Under the pieces are notes generated by a model that saw only the letters and a program-made list of their open reading frames with translations, made no database searches and was not told the DNA's origin. A stretch of 64,000 nucleotides of DNA from Halomicrobium urmianum. GTDB lineage: Archaea; Halobacteriota; Halobacteria; Halobacteriales; Haloarculaceae. The position numbers and the translations under genes are program-made. The stretch covers positions 2,666,001-2,730,000 of the forward strand of contig NZ_CP084090.1 of the NCBI RefSeq assembly GCF_020217425.1. Reading direction: 5' to 3'. This document shows positions 33,431 to 42,023 of the stretch, piece by piece (the stretch's first letter is position 1; the number at the start of each line of letters is the position of its first letter).

Positions 33431-34039
33431 ATGGACCAGCGATCGGTCGTCCGCGAGGGGTACGACGACATCGCAGAGACGTACGACGAGCAGCGCCGCG
33501 CCGAGGGACCGGAGCGCGATCTCGCCGAGGCGTTCGCCGCCGACCTCTCGGACGGCAATCGCGTCCTCGACGCCGGCTGCGGCGCGGGGCGTCCGGTACT
33601 GGAGACGCTCGCCAGCGAGCACGACGTCGTCGGGCTCGACATCTCGACGGGCCAGCTCCGGATCGCCCGCGAGCGCGCGCCCGGCGGGTGCTTCGCGCAG
33701 GGCGACCTCGCGAACCTGCCCTTCCAAAACGGCACCTTCGACGGCGTCGCCTCGTTCCACGCGGTCATCCACGTCCCGAAGGACGAGCACGCCGACGCCC
33801 TCTCCGAGTTCCACCGGGTGCTCCGCCCCGGCGGCGACCTGCTGGTCGTGATGGGCGACGACGCCTGGGAGGGGCGCAACGAGGACTGGCTCGACGCCGG
33901 CGCCGCGATGGAGTGGGGCTTCTTCGGCCGCGACCGGAACCGGGACCTGCTCGCAGACGCCGGCTTCGAGGTCGTCGACGAGCGCGTCCTCGACGACGAG
34001 CTCGGCGGTCAGTTCGCGTTCTTCCGCGCGCGGGCGTGA
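33431..34039 (+). CDS. Class I SAM-dependent methyltransferase (Methyltransf_11 type)
   Basis: A 202-residue enzyme. Motif I is VLDAGCGAGRPVLE near residue 48, the acidic ribose-binding strand is VVGLDISTGQL, motif II/III is DLANLPFQNGTFDGVASFHAVIHV and the post-core LRPGGDLLVVMGD. The N-terminal YDDIAETYDEQR is typical of the small-molecule methyltransferase group. The substrate is unknown. The ATG at 33431 is chosen as it starts just ahead of this block. It is divergent from the GNAT gene and convergent with the XPB-type helicase. Confidence 0.88.
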   Translation: MDQRSVVREGYDDIAETYDEQRRAEGPERDLAEAFAADLSDGNRVLDAGCGAGRPVLETLASEHDVVGLDISTGQLRIARERAPGGCFAQGDLANLPFQNGTFDGVASFHAVIHVPKDEHADALSEFHRVLRPGGDLLVVMGDDAWEGRNEDWLDAGAAMEWGFFGRDRNRDLLADAGFEVVDERVLDDELGGQFAFFRARA

Positions 34040-34054
34040 CGGGGACCGCCCGGA

Positions 34055-36040
34055 TCAGTCGTCGCCGTCGTCGACGTCAACCGGCTCGCCCTCAGCTGGT
34101 TCGTCCCCGCCCCCGCTCTCGCCGGCCGGCTCGACTTCGCTCTCGCTCTCGGAGACGCGGATGCCCTTCGAGGCGAGGTGGCGCATCTGCCGGCGGACGA
34201 AGTCCTCCTCCTCGGTCCCGCGGGTCGCCAGCAGGTAGAGGAGGGCGTCGCCGACGGGGCGCATCGTCCGGCCGGCCCGTTGCGCGCCCTGGCGGCGGCT
34301 GCCACCGAGGCCGGAGGCGACGACGGCGAGTTCGGCGTCGGGCAGGTCGATCCCCTCGTCGCCGACGCGGGAGACGACCAGGACGTCCTGCTCGCCCAGG
34401 CGGAACTCGTCGAAGAGCTTCTCGCGGCGGGCGTGAGGGGTCTCGCCGCTGATGAACGGGGCGGAAAGCGCCGCGGCGAGGTCCTCGCCCTGCTCGAGGT
34501 ACTCGACGAACACCAGCGCCTTCGCGGCGGGGTGGTCCCGGAGGACGTACCGCACCTCCTCGACCTTCGCGGGGTTGGTGGCGGCGGTCTGGCGGCGGCC
34601 GTGGCCCACGGCGGAGACGTACTCGTTTGCGATCTCGTCGCTCTCCCAGGGGACCAGGCGGATCTCGACCTCCGGCTCCTGGACGAAGCCGGCGTCGAAC
34701 AGCGCCGACCAGTCGGTGCCGATGGGCGGACCGACGAGCGTGAAGATCTCCTCCTCGTCGTCGGACTCGCGGGTGGGCGTGGCCGTCAGGCCCAGGCGGT
34801 GCTTGCTCTGGAGGTCCGTACTCCGTCGGTAGACCGGACTCGGGACGTGGTGCACCTCGTCATAGATAATGAGGCCCCACTTGCGCTGGTCGAACAGCTT
34901 CCGGTGGCGGTCCATTCCGGCCGTCCGGTAGGTGGCGATGGTGACCGGCCGGATCTGCTTCTCGCCGCCGTGGTACTCGCCGATCTGGTCCTCCTCGAGG
35001 TCCGTCTGTCGAAGTAGCTCCTCGCGCCACTGAGTGGCCAGTTCCCTGGAGGGCACCAGGATCAGCGTCTCGCCGCCGATGGCCTCCACGACGCCCATCG
35101 CGGCGACGGTCTTGCCCGAGCCCGGCGGCCCGACGAACACGCCCGAGCCCTGCTCGGTGAACCGTTGTACCCAGTCGGCCTGGTAGTCCCGCAGGCGCAG
35201 CCGTAGCGAGACGTCGAGGTGCGCGCCCTCCTCCAGGTCGCGCTCGTCGCGGACGGGGTAGCCCGCCTCGTAGAGCGTCCGCTTGAGCTGGGCCGTCTTC
35301 TCCTCGTTGACCCACGCCTCGGAGTCGGAGATGGGCGCGCGCAGCACGTCGTCGTCGAGCTTCTGGCGCGCGACGTTGCCCATCAGGTCGTCGCTCTCCG
35401 CGGCGAGGACGTCGTAGCCGTCCTCGTGGGTGTACAGCCGGAACTTCCGGGCCCGCTCCCACTGGCTGGTGACCCACTCGTCGAGGTGCGGCGAGCGCTC
35501 CCCGAGGACGTCGTGCATCGTCGCCAGCAGGTCCGAAAGCGAGTCGTAGGGCGCCTGCCAGACGTCCTCCTCGCGGATCTCGTAGATGGCCCCGCCGGAG
35601 CGGTTGGTATCGACCAGTCGGGCGAACTGTGAGAGCTGCGCCCGCGTGAACTGGTCCGCGTGCTGGACGACGACCTCGCGCCGGTCCGGGAAGAGGACGA
35701 CGCGCTCGCGGTCGGTCACCGCGTCGAGGTCCGGCGGGAAGTAGACGGCGTCGGCCCCGGTCACGTCCTGGCGTTCGAGGTCGTTCTCCTCGGCCAGCCG
35801 CTCCAGGGCCTCGCGGGCGTGGTCCGGCGAGAGGTCGGTCTTTCGGGCCAGTTCCGCCGGCGTGAGGTGCGGCTTGCCGACCGCGTCGATGGCGTCGTAG
35901 ACGTCGCCGACCGTCACGTCCCCGTGGGTAGCCGCGCCGTCGGTCCCGGCGGCGGACGCGTCGCCGCCGTCGGTCCCGCCTCGCGGCTCCGCCTCGGCGT
36001 CGCCCGTCGCGTCAGCCTCTGCTGTCGGGTCGTCAGTCAC
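34055..36040 (-). CDS. rad25: XPB/Rad25-type DNA helicase
   Basis: A 661-residue superfamily 2 helicase. The N-terminal ~60 residues are acidic and disordered, then a winged-helix-like part (VGDVYDAIDAVGKPHLT). Helicase motif I is VFVGPPGSGKTVAAM, motif II is YDEVHH (DEVH box), motif III GLTATPTR, motif V VVSRVGDEGIDLPDA and motif VI QRAGRTMRP. Archaeal XPB proteins unwind or remodel DNA in repair and may work with Bax1-like nucleases; no such gene is adjacent. The tail is Asp/Glu/Gly-rich. Length and motifs are complete. Confidence 0.92.
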   Translation of the reverse strand: MTDDPTAEADATGDAEAEPRGGTDGGDASAAGTDGAATHGDVTVGDVYDAIDAVGKPHLTPAELARKTDLSPDHAREALERLAEENDLERQDVTGADAVYFPPDLDAVTDRERVVLFPDRREVVVQHADQFTRAQLSQFARLVDTNRSGGAIYEIREEDVWQAPYDSLSDLLATMHDVLGERSPHLDEWVTSQWERARKFRLYTHEDGYDVLAAESDDLMGNVARQKLDDDVLRAPISDSEAWVNEEKTAQLKRTLYEAGYPVRDERDLEEGAHLDVSLRLRLRDYQADWVQRFTEQGSGVFVGPPGSGKTVAAMGVVEAIGGETLILVPSRELATQWREELLRQTDLEEDQIGEYHGGEKQIRPVTIATYRTAGMDRHRKLFDQRKWGLIIYDEVHHVPSPVYRRSTDLQSKHRLGLTATPTRESDDEEEIFTLVGPPIGTDWSALFDAGFVQEPEVEIRLVPWESDEIANEYVSAVGHGRRQTAATNPAKVEEVRYVLRDHPAAKALVFVEYLEQGEDLAAALSAPFISGETPHARREKLFDEFRLGEQDVLVVSRVGDEGIDLPDAELAVVASGLGGSRRQGAQRAGRTMRPVGDALLYLLATRGTEEEDFVRRQMRHLASKGIRVSESESEVEPAGESGGGDEPAEGEPVDVDDGDD

Positions 36041-36189
36041 TGTTCCTCCGTACCCGCGCGACGGCTTTACGCCTTACCGTCCGGAAGCGTACGGGCAGCT
36101 AGCGGGGCCGCAGAACCGCAGCTGGGTGTGGACGAGGGCGTCCGCGTCGCGGCAGCGGAGCCACCTTTATAGGCTGAACAGGCGCAATA

Positions 36190-36676
36190 CCACGGCCTTC
36201 AGGCCGTGGATACGCGCCGTCACTTGTGGTAACGAACCCTCGTTCAAACACTGCCCCGAGTTTCCCACGCTGATGTTTAAGTGACAGGCCGCTGTACCGA
36301 GGAGTAGGAATCGGTCGGAACGGAGCAGATTCCGAACCGTCCTACGGAGGCGGCCCGTCCGCCCGCGTAACGAGGCAGTATCCGAAAGACCAGTCGGTGA
36401 ACGTACATTCCAGAAGAGTGTGTCTGTGCCGACTGCTCGAAGCGAGCATCACGATACCCCCAACTCTGCTGACGCCTGCTGGCGTCCCTGTGGCCAAAAC
36501 AACACCGGGACGCCAAACAGTGGTCGAAGATAGGGGTAACGGCGGTTTGGCACCGCCAGCAGTCCACCAGTCCGATGCTGTGGGACGACCCGTGCCCGAA
36601 AGGACTGGTAGTCCGATGATTGGACTGCACACCTGAAACTCCCACCGCTCGGGATTCCTCCGCGTTTACGCGGAGG
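36190..36676. mobile_element. Decayed IS200/IS605-type element without transposase (PATE-like)
   Basis: The left side has CCACGGCCT-TC-AGGCCGTGG (36190-36209), a tight 9-bp hairpin typical of IS200/IS605 left ends in haloarchaea. The right side has CCTCCGCG-TTTA-CGCGGAGG (36657-36676) followed by AGGATGTCAAG, the usual right end. Between them, ~450 bp contain smaller hairpins (for example GGCGGT...ACCGCC at 36541-36557) but no intact TnpA or TnpB; a frame ending near 36636 may be a remnant of a TnpB tail. This fits non-autonomous palindrome-associated elements. Exact ends are not fixed. It occupies most of the 929-bp gap before the TauE-type gene. Confidence 0.6.
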
Positions 36677-36749
36677 AGGATGTCAAGCCGCGGCCGCCGT
36701 GAGTTCTGGACGGACTATGAGTCTGAAAAATTGACCCACCGGCGGGACC

Positions 36750-36890
36750 GGTGCGAGCCCGCTCTCGCCGATTACGTCGGCGCTGGAGCGTGCGGTCGAA
36801 CTGCTGCGGGCTCACGTCCGGACGTGGCCGGCCCGGTACGTCGAGATGCGCGTCGACGCGCGGACCGGCGACCGGGACCGTCCGCGGTAA
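36750..36890 (+). pseudogene. Possible C-terminal gene fragment
   Basis: A plus-strand frame ending in TAA at 36888-36890 has haloarchaeal coding character (PITSALERAVELLRAHVRTW, then RYVEMRVDARTGDRDRPR) but no start or upstream domain. It lies just beyond the right end of the IS200/IS605-type element, so it may be the tail of a gene destroyed by the insertion. No family is recognised. Confidence 0.3.
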
Positions 36891-36969
36891 CGCCGCGCCG
36901 TTTTTAGCGAGCCGTGATCGGCGGTCGCGACCGTCGGCTGTCTTCGGAAAGCGGCGTCGCCACTCGGCG

Positions 36970-38055
36970 CTATAAGCCCCCGCCGGCCATCAGGAACAGC
37001 GCGACCGAGATGACCGAGAAGAGACCGGCGACGCCCAGCGTGATCGTGTCCGTGTCCAGTGCGTTGGACACGTAGGGCGCGATCTGCCCCCCCAGCGTCG
37101 TTGCGGGGACGGTGAACACGACCATGTTCCACGGCGTGGAGGCGAGCGACAGCGAGTGGAGGCCGGGGATGAAGTCGCCGGCGAATACGTGGACGGTCGA
37201 GGCGAGGATCGCCGTGCTGGCGACGACGACGTGGTTGGTGCCGATAGCGACCCGAATCGGGACTTTCGTCCGGAGCAGCGAGATGATGCCCAGTTCGCCG
37301 ATCCCGAAGCCGGCCAGCCCCTGGAACACGCCGCCCACGCTGTAGTTGGCGAAGCGCTCGAGGTAGCCAGACCACGTGTAGTTGTAGGAGTCGCCGGAAC
37401 GATCGACGCGCGTGACGGTCCCGTCCTCGTCGACGCCGACGCCCGCCGGACCCAGTTTGCCGGCGTCGTCGGGCAGGTCCGCGTCCCGACCGCCGTCGGT
37501 CGAGACGCCGGCGTCGGATTCGGCGGCCTCGTCGTGGGCGAGGTCGGCGCTGAACAGGAGGTACGCGGCAGCCAGTAGCGCAATTCCCAGCGCCGCGTGG
37601 AACAGCGGCTCGGGGATGAAAAACGAGAGGATCGCTCCGCCGACCACAAACGGGATTCCGCCGCCGACCAGCGTCAGGGCCAAGCGTCGATCGACCAGGC
37701 CGTACTGGATGAACGCGACGGCGGAACTCGACAGGCCGAACGACTCGCTGATGAGGCCGATCTTCACGAGCGTCGGCGGATCGAGCGAGTAGCCGGCCAG
37801 CAGCGGGAAGAGGAAGATCAGGAACGGCACGAACATGGCCGATCCGCTGATCCCGACCGTGTTGACGATGGTGGCACCCAGCAGGAAGAACGGGAACAGC
37901 CACCAGTACTCCAGCCAGTAGCCCGACCCGGCGTCGGACGGCGTCGGGGCCGCGGTGAACACGCCGACGACGAACACGGCCGGCGCGGCGAAGACGAAGA
38001 AGTGCTGGTAGGTCAGGAACCACTTCTGGAGCCGCGTGGTGGGGCTCGCGGTCAC
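36970..38055 (-). CDS. TauE/SafE family sulfite exporter-like permease
   Basis: A 361-residue membrane protein with about eight helices arranged as two related halves, as in TauE/SafE (DUF81) anion permeases. The first half has FLLGATIVNTVGISGSAMFVPFL and the second SVGGVFQGLAGFGIGELGIISLL, the internal repeat signature, with a conserved GTNHVVVAST. A soluble acidic insertion (~175-235, DLAHDEAAESD onward) separates the halves. Such proteins move sulfite, sulfoacetate or related organic anions; the substrate here is unknown. Start is a GTG at 38055. No sulfur metabolism gene is adjacent. Confidence 0.85.
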   Translation of the reverse strand: MTASPTTRLQKWFLTYQHFFVFAAPAVFVVGVFTAAPTPSDAGSGYWLEYWWLFPFFLLGATIVNTVGISGSAMFVPFLIFLFPLLAGYSLDPPTLVKIGLISESFGLSSSAVAFIQYGLVDRRLALTLVGGGIPFVVGGAILSFFIPEPLFHAALGIALLAAAYLLFSADLAHDEAAESDAGVSTDGGRDADLPDDAGKLGPAGVGVDEDGTVTRVDRSGDSYNYTWSGYLERFANYSVGGVFQGLAGFGIGELGIISLLRTKVPIRVAIGTNHVVVASTAILASTVHVFAGDFIPGLHSLSLASTPWNMVVFTVPATTLGGQIAPYVSNALDTDTITLGVAGLFSVISVALFLMAGGGL

Positions 38056-38111
38056 GAGCGATCACCACTCGCGGGTCGGGAATCCGAGCACCGGGGCGTC
38101 ATTCAGGTCAA

Positions 38112-38128
38112 CCCCCCGATTTCGGGGT
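38112..38128. terminator. Hairpin between the glycosyltransferase and TauE genes
   Basis: CCCCGA-TT-TCGGGG (38114-38127) is a compact GC hairpin in the 244-bp gap between the minus-strand glycosyltransferase stop and the TauE start. It could end the glycosyltransferase transcript or be a remnant of another insertion-sequence end (the adjacent GTCAACCCC is seen at such ends). No gene is seen in the gap. Confidence 0.35.
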
Positions 38129-38299
38129 GGGAGCTGGATCGACAGCGATCGCCGTCGTGAACGCGGCCGAACATGATCTGGCCCGCGGATAGCGGAAGGG
38201 GTCACTAAAAAGCTGTGGCAGATATCGCGCTTGTGAGGCGCTCACACCCCGTTTCACGGGCAATGTTGCCGTCGTCACCGTGGCGGTTCGACGGGTCCG

Positions 38300-39358
38300 T
38301 CAGAACAGCCCGCGCTCGTCGATCAGCCGCCCGTAGAGGTCCTCGTACTCGCCGCGGACGGCGTCGTGGTCGAACTCGGCGAACTCCTCGTCGATCGTCA
38401 GGCGCTCGAAGCCGCCGGCGTCGACGATGGCCTCGGCCATCTGCTGCGTGCTCGTCACCCGGAAGCTCCGGTCGCGCTGCTCGATCAGTTCGTGGGCGCT
38501 GGAGCGGGCCTGGTACTCCACGATGCCGACGCAGCCACAGGCCAGCGCCCACAACAGCTCCGTGGCGAACTGCTCGCGGTAGGCCGTCTGGACGAACACG
38601 TGGGCGCCGCGGTAGACGGCCGCGCGCTCCGGGCGGTCGCAGGCGCCGGCGAAGGTCACGCGGTCGTCGATTCGCAGGTCCCGGGCCTGCCGCTCGTAGT
38701 CCTCGCGGTACGGGCCGTCGCCGATGATCGTCGCCGACCAGTCCCGCTCCCGTAGCTCGGCAAGCCCCAGCATGAGGCTCTGGACGTTGGCGCTCTCGTC
38801 CAGCGGGTGCGCGAAGGCCACGTCGACCTCCTCGGCCGGCGTCGTCTCCCGGATCAGGTCCACGTCGATGCTCTCGGGGATGACGGTCGTCGCGTCGCCG
38901 TCGGCTCCCTGCTCTCGCGCGTTCGTCCGGACCATCTCCGAGGGCGTCACGATCCGATCGGGCGCGCGGGCGGCCCACTCCGTCCGCCGACCGCCGGGCA
39001 GGTCCTCGTCGCCGAACCAGTCGACGAGCAGCGGGGCGCGGGCCAGCACGCCGCCGAGCTTCGCCGCCGGGACGCTCTCCGGCGGAGCCGGGTGCGCGTG
39101 GATCACGTCAGCGCCGTTGCGGGCGATCCGGACGGACAGGCGCGCCGCGAAGGCGACCGGGTTCGGCTCGGCGGTCACCGCGCGGTAGCTGACGTCGTCG
39201 GGCTCGAAGCGGCGCTCGTCCCCGTCCCACCACCGGGCACAGTAGACGGTCACGTCGTGGCCCGCGTCGGCCATCTGCCGGGCGACCCGCTCCAGCCGAC
39301 GTGCCCCCTTCGCGTCCCGGTGGTGGGAAGTCTCCATCGAGACGAACGCCACGCGCAT
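38300..39358 (-). CDS. Glycosyltransferase family 4 protein (GT-B fold)
   Basis: A 352-residue GT-B glycosyltransferase. The N-terminal Rossmann domain starts MRVAFVSMETSHHRDAKGARR and includes DVIHAHPAPPES. The C-terminal nucleotide-sugar domain has TVIPESIDVDLI, ATIIGDGPYREDYE and ELLWALACGCVGIVEYQARS, the E-x7-E-like donor region of GT4. One of the usual glutamates is in FATELLWALACG. No TM segment, so it is cytosolic or peripherally bound. Donor and acceptor are unknown. No other polysaccharide or N-glycosylation genes are nearby. Start at 39358; the upstream in-frame extension is not family-like. Confidence 0.87.
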   Translation of the reverse strand: MRVAFVSMETSHHRDAKGARRLERVARQMADAGHDVTVYCARWWDGDERRFEPDDVSYRAVTAEPNPVAFAARLSVRIARNGADVIHAHPAPPESVPAAKLGGVLARAPLLVDWFGDEDLPGGRRTEWAARAPDRIVTPSEMVRTNAREQGADGDATTVIPESIDVDLIRETTPAEEVDVAFAHPLDESANVQSLMLGLAELRERDWSATIIGDGPYREDYERQARDLRIDDRVTFAGACDRPERAAVYRGAHVFVQTAYREQFATELLWALACGCVGIVEYQARSSAHELIEQRDRSFRVTSTQQMAEAIVDAGGFERLTIDEEFAEFDHDAVRGEYEDLYGRLIDERGLF

Positions 39359-39477
39359 ACGCTGCCGGTCCACGTGCCCGGTCAAAAATCCCCGCCTTTC
39401 CACGTTGACGGGCGCGGACAGTGGTGCTGGTTCCGGTCGTCGCCACGCCTTTGGCCGTCCCCACCGACGGTGTGCCC

Positions 39478-41319
39478 GTGCCTAGCTACGACCTCGAACG
39501 GTACCTGAACGTCCGGTACGCCACGGGCGCCTCCCTGGGACCCGACGGCACGCTCGCGTTCCGCTCCGACGTCACCGGGACCGCGCAGGTGTGGACGCTG
39601 GACGAGCCCGGGGCCTGGCCGGCCCAGCGGACCTTCTACGAGGACTCCATCTCGTTCGTCTCGTACTCGCCCGAGCGGCCGGAGCTGATCTTCGGCAAGG
39701 ACGAGGGCGGCGACGAGCGAATGCAACTCCACCGCCTCGACCCCGACGGGACCGTCACCGACCTGACGCGGGACTCCGACGCAAAGCACAGGTGGGGCGG
39801 CTGGAGTGCCGACGGCGAGCGCTTCGCGTTCGCCGCCAACCGCCGGGACGAGCGCGTCTTCGACGTCTACGTCCAGAGGCGGGACGAAGTCGGCGAGGAG
39901 GCGACGCTGCTACGCGAAGGCGACGGCTGGCTGACCGTGTCCGGCTGGTCGCCCGACGACGAGCGCCTGCTCGTCACCGAGGCCCACTCCAACTTCGACC
40001 AGGACGTGTACGTCTGCGACGTCGAGACGGGCGACCTGACCCATCTCACCCCTCACGACGGCGACGTCCGGTACCAGAGCGCCGAGTGGGGGCCGGACGG
40101 CGACGCCGTCTACCTCGTCACCGACGAGGGCAGCGACACGCTCTACCTCGCCAGGCTCGGCCTCGACGGCGGCCTGGAGCCGGTCCGCGACGGCGACGAC
40201 TGGAACGTCGACGGCGTCTCCCTCGACCACGAGTCCGGCCGGCTCGCGTACTCGCGCAACGTCGAGGGGTACACCGAGCTGACCGTCGGCGAGCTGACCG
40301 GGCCGACGACGGTCGAGGAGTTCCCCGAGCCCGACCTGCCGGGCGGGCTCGCCGGCGGCGTCTCCTGGGGGCCGGACGGCGACCGCTTCGCCGTCTCCGT
40401 TTCGGGCCGGGCGGTCAACACCAACGTCTTCGTCGTGGAGACGGCCACCGGCGAGAGCGAGCGCTGGACGTACGCCTCGACGGCGGGTATCCCCGAGGAG
40501 ACGTTCGTCGAACCCGAACTCGTCCGCTACGAGTCCTTCGACGGGGTCGAGGTACCGGCGTTCTTCTCGCTCCCGCGGAACGCAGCGACACCGAGCGCTG
40601 GGGCGGAGGGCGACGCCCGGGAGGACCACGACGGCGACGGCGTCCCCGTCGTGGTGGACATCCACGGCGGTCCCGAGAGCCAGCGCCGACCCTCTTTCTC
40701 GGGACTGACCCAGTACTTCCTCTCGCGAGGCTACGCCGTCTTCGAGCCCAACGTCCGCGGCTCCACGGGCTACGGCACGGAGTATACGAGATTGGACGAC
40801 GTAGACAATCGGATGGACAGCGTCCGGGACCTGAAGGCCGGCGCGGAGTGGCTCCGTGACCACCCCGCCGTCGACGCCGACCGCATCGTCGCCATGGGCG
40901 GCTCCTACGGCGGGTTCATGGTCCTCGCGGGGATGACGGAGTACCCCGACCTCTGGGCGGCCGGCGTCGACGTCGTCGGCATCGCCAACTTCGTCACGTT
41001 CCTGGAGAACACCGGCTCCTGGCGGCGCTCGCTGCGGGAAGCCGAGTACGGCTCGCTGGCGGAGGACCGCGAGTTCCTCGAGTCGATCAGCCCGATCAAC
41101 AGCGTCGACCGCATCGCAGCGCCGCTGTTCGTCGTCCACGGCGCGAACGACCCCCGCGTCCCGGTCGGCGAGGCAGAGCAGATCGTCGACGAGGTCGAGC
41201 AGCGGGACGTCCCCGTCGAGAAGCTGATCTTCGAGGACGAGGGCCACGGGATCAGCAAGCGCGAGAACCGCATCGCGGCCTACTCGCGCGTCGTCGACTT
41301 TCTCGACGAGCACGTCTGA
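39478..41319 (+). CDS. S9 family serine peptidase (acylaminoacyl/prolyl oligopeptidase type)
   Basis: A 613-residue peptidase. Residues 1-340 form a beta-propeller with repeats such as VSYSPERPELIFGKDEGG, GWSADGERFAFAANR and VSWGPDGDRFAVSVS. The C-terminal alpha/beta hydrolase domain has the oxyanion strand VVVDIHGGPESQRRP, nucleophile Ser476 in GGSYGG, Asp558 in GANDPRVP and His590 in DEGHG, a complete triad. It cleaves short peptides or blocked amino acids in the cytoplasm. Start placed at the GTG at 39478 (PSYDLERYLNVRYATGAS is the conserved beginning); earlier in-frame GTG codons exist. A palindromic element follows 15 bp after the stop. Confidence 0.9.
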   Translation: MPSYDLERYLNVRYATGASLGPDGTLAFRSDVTGTAQVWTLDEPGAWPAQRTFYEDSISFVSYSPERPELIFGKDEGGDERMQLHRLDPDGTVTDLTRDSDAKHRWGGWSADGERFAFAANRRDERVFDVYVQRRDEVGEEATLLREGDGWLTVSGWSPDDERLLVTEAHSNFDQDVYVCDVETGDLTHLTPHDGDVRYQSAEWGPDGDAVYLVTDEGSDTLYLARLGLDGGLEPVRDGDDWNVDGVSLDHESGRLAYSRNVEGYTELTVGELTGPTTVEEFPEPDLPGGLAGGVSWGPDGDRFAVSVSGRAVNTNVFVVETATGESERWTYASTAGIPEETFVEPELVRYESFDGVEVPAFFSLPRNAATPSAGAEGDAREDHDGDGVPVVVDIHGGPESQRRPSFSGLTQYFLSRGYAVFEPNVRGSTGYGTEYTRLDDVDNRMDSVRDLKAGAEWLRDHPAVDADRIVAMGGSYGGFMVLAGMTEYPDLWAAGVDVVGIANFVTFLENTGSWRRSLREAEYGSLAEDREFLESISPINSVDRIAAPLFVVHGANDPRVPVGEAEQIVDEVEQRDVPVEKLIFEDEGHGISKRENRIAAYSRVVDFLDEHV

Positions 41320-41334
41320 GGGCTCGCGGCGCGG

Positions 41335-41418
41335 TATAGTAGAAATTGAACGCACTGACACACTCGAGGGGCACCCGCGATGCCCTTCGATGTGTAAATA
41401 GTTTCAATTTCTACTATA
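41335..41418. repeat. Palindromic element, AGTAGAAATTGAA family, copy B (best preserved)
   Basis: An 84-bp element with perfect 16-bp inverted ends TATAGTAGAAATTGAA (41335-41350) and TTCAATTTCTACTATA (41403-41418). Inside, ACACACTCGAGGGGCAC pairs imperfectly with ATGCCCTTCGATGTGT, so the whole element folds as one nested hairpin. It begins 15 bp after the S9 peptidase stop codon. Related copies are at 5758-5834 and 26649-26726. Confidence 0.9.
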
Positions 41419-41510
41419 GTCACGGACGCCGCCGGGCGTTCGCCGCCGGCTCCTTCGCGCGTCGAAAACCGCCGAACTCATTTACGACGAGGGAAGACGC
41501 TGGTACGAAC

Positions 41511-41981
41511 ATGGCAACAGGGGTGGCGCGGGACCTGATCGGCGAGAGCATCCGGGAGCTCGAGGAGCGCTTCGGGTCCTTCCCGGTCAACCAGACGACG
41601 CTGCGGCTCTCGTCCGAGGCGTACGCGGACGCCCTGGATCGGGCAGAGGCGGGCGTCGCCGACCTGTACGTCCGCGTCAAGAACGCCCAGGGCGAGGTGC
41701 TTCACGTCCGGGACGACGAGCGGCCCCGCGTCCCCCGCTGCGTCGGGACGCTCCGCGACGAACCGGCCGAGCGGGCCCGTCAGGCGGTCCGGGAGGCGAC
41801 CGGCGTGGCCTGTACCGTCGACGACGTGGCGCGAGTGACCATCGCCGGCGTCCGGAACGGCGAAGACGACGACGCGCCCCCGGCCTATCGCCTGCTCGTG
41901 CTCTTCGAGGGGTCGCCCGCCGACGGGATTCCCGAGAACGGAGTCTGGCGGGCCGAGTCGGCCACCCCGGAGTTCGTCTAA
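41511..41981 (+). CDS. Degenerate Nudix-like protein
   Basis: A 156-residue protein. The order of strands and helix (LYVRVKNAQGEVLHVRDDE, CVGTLRDEPAERARQAVREATG, VACTVDDVARVTIAGV, YRLLVLFEGSP) follows the Nudix fold. The Nudix box is incomplete: the G...RE-x-TG frame is visible but the EExGU metal-binding glutamates are missing. It may therefore be a non-catalytic or substrate-binding relative. The ATG at 41511 is chosen; upstream in-frame codons run into the palindromic element. Its stop lies in the first unit of a 32-bp tandem duplication shared with egsA. Confidence 0.6.
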   Translation: MATGVARDLIGESIRELEERFGSFPVNQTTLRLSSEAYADALDRAEAGVADLYVRVKNAQGEVLHVRDDERPRVPRCVGTLRDEPAERARQAVREATGVACTVDDVARVTIAGVRNGEDDDAPPAYRLLVLFEGSPADGIPENGVWRAESATPEFV

Positions 41982-42023
41982 GTCACGCCGGAGGCCTCCC
42001 GGAGTTCGTCTAGATCACGCCGG
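41968..42023. repeat. Tandem 32-bp duplication at a convergent gene junction
   Basis: CGGAGTTCGTCTAAGTCACG (41968 onward) recurs from 42000 as CGGAGTTCGTCTAGATCACG. The first unit contains the TAA of the Nudix-like gene and the second the stop of egsA (CTA, 42010-42012, read on the minus strand). The duplication therefore made the two gene ends nearly identical. Confidence 0.7.

Noticed and set aside
36812-38068. Alternative minus-strand frame over the TauE gene
   Set aside because: Arg/Pro-rich shadow; the frame ending at 36970 has clear TauE membrane helices.
41335-41418. CRISPR repeat remnant (the GTTTCAATTTC string is CRISPR-like)
   Set aside because: The string is part of a terminal inverted repeat in three dispersed single copies with a conserved interior, not a repeat with unique spacers.
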